A DNA stretch of 41,774 nt. Origin: an uncultured Planctomycetaceae bacterium (GTDB lineage Bacteria; Planctomycetota; Planctomycetia; Planctomycetales; Planctomycetaceae). Shown here piece by piece: positions 37,310-41,774 of the stretch (position 1 is its first letter; each line of letters begins with the position of its first letter). The stretch spans positions 1 through 41,774 of the forward strand of contig CAIOTJ010000191.1 in the NCBI GenBank assembly GCA_903861195.1, read 5' to 3'. The notes under the pieces are model-generated. The model had not been told where the DNA came from. It saw nothing but the letters and a program-made list of their open reading frames with translations, and did no database searches. The translations under genes and the position numbers were made by a program.

Positions 37310-37552
37310 TTACTGGGCGGGAACGTCCGTCAGCCCCTGCTGACGGAGCTTGTATTCTTCAATCGCCCGGGCCTGGTTGCTGAGCTTGAACTCAGGACCA
37401 GCCGGGAAGTACTGCAGGTCGTCCTTCAGGTAGTACGCCGAGGGGAGGGTTTGACCCCCGACACTCACCTGGCAGCCTGAAGAGGCTCCGCACAGGGCTG
37501 CGCACCCCACGAACAGCAGTGTGGACCACACGGAAACAGGTCGCGTTTTCAT
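37310..37552 (-). CDS. small putative lipoprotein, conserved planctomycete type
   Basis: The protein has 80 residues from the ATG at 37552 (MKTRPVSVW); an ATG at 37579 would add nine. A hydrophobic signal segment (9-21, TLLFVGCAALCG) precedes a cysteine in GASSGCQVSVGG, a weak lipobox because the -3 position is serine. The remainder reads GGQTLPSAYYLKDDLQYFP and then AGPEFKLSNQARA. From memory this motif appears in other planctomycetes as a short hypothetical protein. No function is known. It is probably attached to a membrane by lipid if the lipobox is used. It is followed by a hairpin and appears monocistronic. Confidence 0.75.
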   Translation of the reverse strand: MKTRPVSVWSTLLFVGCAALCGASSGCQVSVGGQTLPSAYYLKDDLQYFPAGPEFKLSNQARAIEEYKLRQQGLTDVPAQ

Positions 37553-37747
37553 GGCACGACTCACTGGCGACAACGCCATCAGAGGGGGGAACCAACGTGA
37601 ACGCCAATACCTCTCCGGGATCCTCCTGACCCCGCGACAGTATCAACGCCCCCTCAATATCGGCCACTTCATTCCGGAACTTCGGCGAATCCCGTCAAAT
37701 CGGCAGAATCCTCCCCCCCCGCACGCGCTGACCCGAGCGAATCCCCC

Positions 37748-39055
37748 TCAGGCCGGCTTGAACACCCGCTGCAGCTCTTCCAGCGAGGTCACACCTTCGG
37801 CCACCAGCCGCAGACCATCCTTCTGCAGCGTCGACTGCTTCTCTTTCTTCAACTCCTCGCGAATGGCGGCCGGATCGGCCCCCTTCTGGATCAATTCCTT
37901 GATCCCGGGAGTCACTTCCAGCACCTCAAACATCGCCACCCTGCCGAAATACCCCACATCCCCACATTTACCACACGGTTCGGGCTGTTCCTTCGGGTCA
38001 TCCGGGGGGGGCGGCACGCGGTACAGCGTCTTGACCGACTCATCCAAACCCAGCTTCTTCAGAAAGTCGGGCTTGGGGCGGTAGGGGGCCTTGCAGTCGG
38101 GACAGAGCCGCCGGAAGAGCTTCTGCGTTACCAGGGCCTTCAACCCATTGGCCACCACCCCGGCATCTCCCACCACCTGCACCAGTTGCGTCACGGCCGA
38201 AGTGGTGTCTTTCGCCGGCATCTCGCTGATCAGCGTGAGGTCGGCGGCCTTGCCGAAAATCGGCTTGGCGACCGCGGAACTCTTGACCGGATCGACCAGA
38301 ATGACGTTCGCTTCCTTGCGTGACAGCCGGACCAGCGAATCCTCGAGCGTTTCTCCCTCGGGCTTGTCGTCGTAGGTGGAGACCCCGAACAACGTTCGAC
38401 CACCCGGGTCCGCCATACAGAACACGGTGTATTGGTACGAGTCGACGTTCTTCAGCAGGCCGAACATCGTCGTGGTGGTTCCCGAGCCGGGAGGCCCGAC
38501 TGCCAGGATCACCCCCGGTTGCACGAGAATTTCGCGCAGCCGCTGCCGCATCGGCTCACCCATTCCCATCTCGGTCAGGGTTTCCAGCTTCTGGGCGACA
38601 TCCTGGATCCGCACCAGCAACCGTTCCCCCTCGGGCACAGGGGTGCTCGAGACCCGCAGCACGTATTTCTTCCCCTCGAACTCCGCTTTGAGGCCCCCTT
38701 GCTGGGGTTTTGTCCGTTCCTTCGAATCCAGCCCCGCCACCAGTTTCAGCACCTGGGTGATGGCCAGCGTCTCGGGCTTTGACAACTTCCCCCCCGACTG
38801 GGGAATTCCATCGATAGAGATCGTCACCAGCCCGCCGGGCCCCTTCGGCTCGATCTTGACCGAGTCGGCCCGCAGAGCCATCGCGTCGGTCACTACATCC
38901 TTGGCCCGCACCAGCCCCGCTTCCACCAGTTTGGCGTGGGCCTTGAGGTTGACTTCCTGCCCGTTGATCGGGCCCTGGAAACTGACGGGTTCAATCTCCC
39001 GTTCCTCGTCCTCCTCTGCCTTCCCCTTTTTTTTGCCGAAGAATCCAAAAATCAT
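37748..39055 (-). CDS. GspE/PilB-like protein lacking ATPase motifs
   Basis: The protein has 435 residues from the ATG at 39055; the adjacent ATG at 39058 is also possible, but a GAGG lies better for the second. The fold is that of type II secretion / type IV pilus ATPases, yet every catalytic motif is altered. Walker A reads GPPGSGTTTT (187-196) with T193 at the lysine position. The Asp-box region FCMADPGG lacks the catalytic glutamate. Walker B reads VILVDPVKSS where VGEIRD is expected, and the His box reads ISEMPAKDT without histidine. The zinc cysteines remain (CPDC 318-321, CGKC 361-364), and KLFRRLCPDCK and GRVAMFEVLEV are conserved. The N-terminal domain is short. No secretion or pilus gene is adjacent. 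A structural, non-catalytic role is inferred. Confidence 0.85.
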   Translation of the reverse strand: MIFGFFGKKKGKAEEDEEREIEPVSFQGPINGQEVNLKAHAKLVEAGLVRAKDVVTDAMALRADSVKIEPKGPGGLVTISIDGIPQSGGKLSKPETLAITQVLKLVAGLDSKERTKPQQGGLKAEFEGKKYVLRVSSTPVPEGERLLVRIQDVAQKLETLTEMGMGEPMRQRLREILVQPGVILAVGPPGSGTTTTMFGLLKNVDSYQYTVFCMADPGGRTLFGVSTYDDKPEGETLEDSLVRLSRKEANVILVDPVKSSAVAKPIFGKAADLTLISEMPAKDTTSAVTQLVQVVGDAGVVANGLKALVTQKLFRRLCPDCKAPYRPKPDFLKKLGLDESVKTLYRVPPPPDDPKEQPEPCGKCGDVGYFGRVAMFEVLEVTPGIKELIQKGADPAAIREELKKEKQSTLQKDGLRLVAEGVTSLEELQRVFKPA

Positions 39056-39222
39056 CATCCATCCTCGCGGAATCAGTCGCCGAACGGCGGGGGAAGTCTC
39101 TGTCAGCCCCAAGACACAACCACACTCACACAACCTAACGATTTCCTTCAATGGAGCCGGGGCCGTAAACGAGGACCTGTCAGCCACCGTCCACGGCCCG
39201 CGGTTCGCTCCGCTGTGCCAGA

Positions 39223-40113
39223 CTAGGAAATCAACCCGTACTTCTTCAGGGTCTCGCGCATCCGGGTCTCCTCGGCGGGGGACAGGGCCGTCATCGGCAG
39301 CCGCACTTCCCCGGTGTCGCGCCCCAGCATCTTCATCGCCCCCTTGATCGGAATCGGGTTGGTCGCCAACCCCAGCAGATCGCGGCAGAGGGGGAACAGC
39401 TTGAGGTGCCAGCGCTGGGCTTCGGCCAGATTTCCAGCCCGGAAGGCCTTGATCATCGCCTGCACATCACGGGGAACGATGTTCCCCACCACCGACACCA
39501 CCCCTTCGCCCCCCAGCGCCATCATGGGCAGCGTCAGGCTGTCATCTCCCGACAGCAGCGTGAGATTGGTCAGCGCCTTCACCTGCGACGCCTGGTCCAT
39601 CGACCCGGTCGATTCCTTGATCGCCACCACCGTCGGCAACTCGGCGATCCGGGCCACCACCTCGGGCTCCATGTTCTTGGCGGTCCGCCCGGGAATGTTG
39701 TACAGCACGATCGGCAGGCTCGACGCCTCACTGATCGCCTTGTAGTGCTGGTAGAAACCTTCCCCCATCGGCTTGTTGTAATACGGGGCCACAATCAGGG
39801 CCCCATCGGCCCCCTTCGACTGGGCGTACTTCGTCAGCCGCACCGCCTCGCGGGTGCTGTTCGAACCGGTCCCCGCCATCACCTTGACCCGGCCGGCCAC
39901 GTGTTCACACACAATCGCGATGACCCGCTCGTGCTCGGCGTGAGACAGCGTCGGGCTCTCCCCCGTCGTCCCCACGGGACTCAAGCAGTCGACCCCGTTC
40001 TCCACCTGCCAATCGACCAGCTTCCGCAACGCCGGCTCGTCGACTTCCCCATTCTTGAAGGGAGTCACCAGGGCCACGGTCAAACCTGCGAACTGCACAC
40101 CTTTGGTACTCAT
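39223..40113 (-). CDS. dapA: 4-hydroxy-tetrahydrodipicolinate synthase
   Basis: DapA condenses pyruvate with aspartate semialdehyde, the first committed step to diaminopimelate and lysine. The protein has 296 residues from the ATG at 40113; a GTG one codon earlier is also in frame. The Schiff-base lysine is K166 in VVAIKEST, the catalytic tyrosine Y138 is in VLYNIPGRT, and GTTGESPTL (48-56) binds substrate. The length is normal. Related aldolases share the fold, but this motif set and PVGTTGE favour DapA. It follows the hydroxyacid dehydrogenase gene after 148 bases on the same strand. Confidence 0.93.
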   Translation of the reverse strand: MSTKGVQFAGLTVALVTPFKNGEVDEPALRKLVDWQVENGVDCLSPVGTTGESPTLSHAEHERVIAIVCEHVAGRVKVMAGTGSNSTREAVRLTKYAQSKGADGALIVAPYYNKPMGEGFYQHYKAISEASSLPIVLYNIPGRTAKNMEPEVVARIAELPTVVAIKESTGSMDQASQVKALTNLTLLSGDDSLTLPMMALGGEGVVSVVGNIVPRDVQAMIKAFRAGNLAEAQRWHLKLFPLCRDLLGLATNPIPIKGAMKMLGRDTGEVRLPMTALSPAEETRMRETLKKYGLIS

Positions 40114-40261
40114 CACTCCGCCTGACTCGACCCACCTGGGGTCAGTTCAAAAGCCACCCAAGAAACTGACGCTCCATCAGGTCCCCCCTGTGACCTGCGT
40201 GGAACGCCTCCCAACACACGCACCGACCAGGCCGCGCCGTGGGCCCGCCGCATCCAGCACC

Positions 40262-41182
40262 TCAACCGCGGTTCTTCCAGTCCACCCCGGCCAGTTTCGC
40301 CAGCGCCAGGTGCAGAGCGTGGGTACCGTTGCGCCCCATCCCCTGCGCCTGAACCGCCAGGTACAACTGGTTCGCCAGGGCCAATCCCGGCAGGCAGAGC
40401 CCCATCCGCCGCGACTCCTCCAGGGCAATTCCCATGTCCTTGATGAAGTGCTCGACAAAAAACCCGGGATCGAAGTTGTTGTTCATGATCCGCGGACCGA
40501 GATTCGACAGCGACCAACTGCCGGCCGCGCCGCTCCCCACCGACTGCAGCACCGTCGGCAGGTCGAGACCCGCCTTGTACCCGTACAACAGCGCCTCGCA
40601 GACCCCAATCATCCCACTGGCAATCAGGATCTGGTTGACCATCTTGGTGTGCTGTCCCGCCCCCGGACCTCCCTGGTGGACAATCGTTTTGCCCATGGCG
40701 TTCCACAGCGGGTTGAGGGCCTCGACCACCCCCTTGTCCCCCCCCAGCATGATCGATAGCCGGGCCTCGCGGGCCCCGACGTCTCCCCCCGAGACCGGGG
40801 CATCCACACTGTGGACCCCCTTCGCCTTCGCCGCCTCATAAATCTCCACCGCCAGAGACGGTTCGCTGGTGGTCATGTCGACCAGCACACTTCCCCGCGC
40901 GGCCCCCGCCAACGCCCCCTGCGCTCCCAGCAGCACCTCCCGCACATCGCGCGGGAACCCGACAATCGTGAAGATGACATCCGAATTCCGGGCCACTTCC
41001 GCGGGAGAATCGGCCCAGCGGGCCCCCCGCCCCAACAACGCCTCGGCCTTCGAGCGGTTCCGGTTGTAGACCGTGGCGGCGAACCCGACGTTCATCAGGT
41101 GCCCCACCATGCTCGAACCCATCACCCCTGTGCCAATCCAGCCCACCCGGGTCTTGCCAGGTTCAATCGTCGGAATGCTCAT
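40262..41182 (-). CDS. NAD(P)-dependent beta-hydroxyacid dehydrogenase
   Basis: The protein has 306 residues from the ATG at 41182, which places the Rossmann motif [10 protein letters not shown] at 13-22. The family of 3-hydroxyisobutyrate, tartronate semialdehyde and related dehydrogenases shares [16 protein letters not shown] (127-142) and the catalytic lysine K180 in [11 protein letters not shown], both present. The C-terminal helical domain is complete. The substrate cannot be read from sequence: GarR-, MmsB- or glyoxylate/succinic semialdehyde reductase-like activities are all possible. Its promoter is predicted at 41238-41266. Confidence 0.9.
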   Translation of the reverse strand: MSIPTIEPGKTRVGWIGTGVMGSSMVGHLMNVGFAATVYNRNRSKAEALLGRGARWADSPAEVARNSDVIFTIVGFPRDVREVLLGAQGALAGAARGSVLVDMTTSEPSLAVEIYEAAKAKGVHSVDAPVSGGDVGAREARLSIMLGGDKGVVEALNPLWNAMGKTIVHQGGPGAGQHTKMVNQILIASGMIGVCEALLYGYKAGLDLPTVLQSVGSGAAGSWSLSNLGPRIMNNNFDPGFFVEHFIKDMGIALEESRRMGLCLPGLALANQLYLAVQAQGMGRNGTHALHLALAKLAGVDWKNRG

Positions 41183-41237
41183 CGCCAACTGCGCCGCACC
41201 AAAACAGGAGAAATCGCCGTGTCCCAGAGAGGTCGGG

Positions 41238-41266
41238 AGTATATCGCCCCACCCTTGGGAAGTCAC
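41238..41266 (-). promoter_or_regulatory. predicted promoter for the beta-hydroxyacid dehydrogenase
   Basis: On the minus strand GTGACT (41266-41261), a 17-base spacer and TATACT (41243-41238, five of six) precede the start codon by about 55 bases. Confidence 0.4.
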
Positions 41267-41325
41267 CCAATGGACCTCCCTCCCCGGCCCTTCCCTCCTT
41301 CCCCGCGCCGGGCGAGAATGCCCCC

Positions 41326-41774
41326 ATGAACGCCCTTGTCACCGGAGGGGGTGGCTTCCTCGGCCTCGCCCTCGTCGAACAGCTCGTCCACCGCGGAGAC
41401 CATGTGCGGGTTCTCTGCCGCGGAGACTATCCCCGCCTGCGCGAATTGGGGGTCGAACAGGTCTCCGCCGACATCCGCGACACCTCCCGGGTGGCCGCCG
41501 CCTGCCAAGACATCGACACCGTCTATCACGTCGCCGCCGTCTCGGGAATCTGGGGAGACTGGTCGCATTATTTCTCAATCAACACCCAGGGAACCCTCAA
41601 CGTCCTCCACGGTTGTCAGACGCATTCCGTCCAGCGTCTCGTCTACACCAGCTCTCCCAGTGTGGTCTACGACGGCCGCGATCACATCCACGCCGACGAG
41701 TCGCTCCCCTACCCCACCCGCTTTCTCTGCCATTACCCCCACTCCAAGGCGCTCGCCGAACAGGCGGTGCGAAA
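41326..41774 (+). CDS. OleD-like 3-beta-HSD-family reductase, 5' part (cut by window end)
   Basis: The frame runs from the ATG at 41326 to the window edge, 149 codons, so only the N-terminal half is seen. It starts [20 protein letters not shown], the nucleotide-binding glycine motif of extended short-chain dehydrogenases. Later come [21 protein letters not shown] and [13 protein letters not shown], then [20 protein letters not shown] with the YxxxK-type site (YPHSK). This combination, and PTRFLCHYP, resembles OleD, the 2-alkyl-3-oxoalkanoate reductase of long-chain olefin synthesis. A sterol dehydrogenase-like reductase of another pathway is also possible. It is divergent from the dehydrogenase gene with 143 bases between starts. 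oleA, B or C, if present, lie beyond the window. Confidence 0.85.
   Translation, partial: MNALVTGGGGFLGLALVEQLVHRGDHVRVLCRGDYPRLRELGVEQVSADIRDTSRVAAACQDIDTVYHVAAVSGIWGDWSHYFSINTQGTLNVLHGCQTHSVQRLVYTSSPSVVYDGRDHIHADESLPYPTRFLCHYPHSKALAEQAVR

Noticed and set aside
36860-37480. 206-codon plus-strand frame across the hairpin cluster
   Set aside because: It covers inverted repeats and runs antisense into the lipoprotein gene; composition is not protein-like.

Overview
The window looks like a chromosomal segment of a GC-rich planctomycete (phylum Planctomycetota, class Planctomycetia). The grounds are the family content: a DUF1501 protein, a membrane-anchored Ser/Thr kinase-like protein with a divergent catalytic core, a small conserved lipoprotein with a GGQTLPSAYYL motif, complex I subunits with lineage-type extensions, and a degenerate GspE/PilB-like protein. 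No rRNA, tRNA, CRISPR array, phage gene or intact insertion sequence was found. Most of the segment is housekeeping DNA.

Layout. 1-3.4 kb: the 3' end of a DUF1501 gene converges on a kinase-like gene. 3.5-6.8 kb: korAB, a two-gene 2-oxoacid:ferredoxin oxidoreductase operon with a good sigma-70-type promoter and a strong terminator. 6.9-7.8 kb: a stand-alone TatD/EboB-like metal hydrolase. 7.8-11.6 kb (minus strand): a tight five-gene operon reading TPR protein, uppS, cdsA, DUF5671 membrane protein, unknown membrane-anchored protein. It joins undecaprenyl diphosphate synthesis to CDP-diacylglycerol synthesis. 11.9-15.7 kb (plus): a secreted protein of unknown function, then a Prc/Tsp-type carboxy-terminal processing protease. 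15.7-16.7 kb: a kilobase without a recognisable gene that ends in a minus-strand terminator. 16.7-20.8 kb: an Hsp20 chaperone, a class V aminotransferase of the cysteine-desulfurase-like group, an O6-alkylguanine-DNA alkyltransferase and an exported cyclophilin.

21.0-36.5 kb (minus): a complete 14-gene nuoA-N operon encoding NADH:quinone oxidoreductase, including the NADH module NuoEFG. A promoter is predicted just upstream of nuoA. NuoJ carries an N-terminal extension, NuoK a C-terminal one, NuoG is short, and two of the spacers between genes hold triplicated short tandem repeats.

36.5-41.8 kb: a gene-free stretch with three strong hairpins, a small putative lipoprotein, a GspE/PilB-like protein in which the Walker A lysine and the other ATPase motifs are lost, dapA, a beta-hydroxyacid dehydrogenase, and the 5' part of an OleD-like 3-beta-HSD-family reductase cut by the window edge.

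KorAB could make reduced ferredoxin in central metabolism, and complex I feeds NADH electrons to quinone. No clearly new multi-gene system is evident. The least ordinary items are the motif-dead GspE-like protein, the divergent kinase, the hairpin cluster, the gene-free kilobase beside hsp20, and the two-gene membrane unit at the end of the uppS-cdsA operon.
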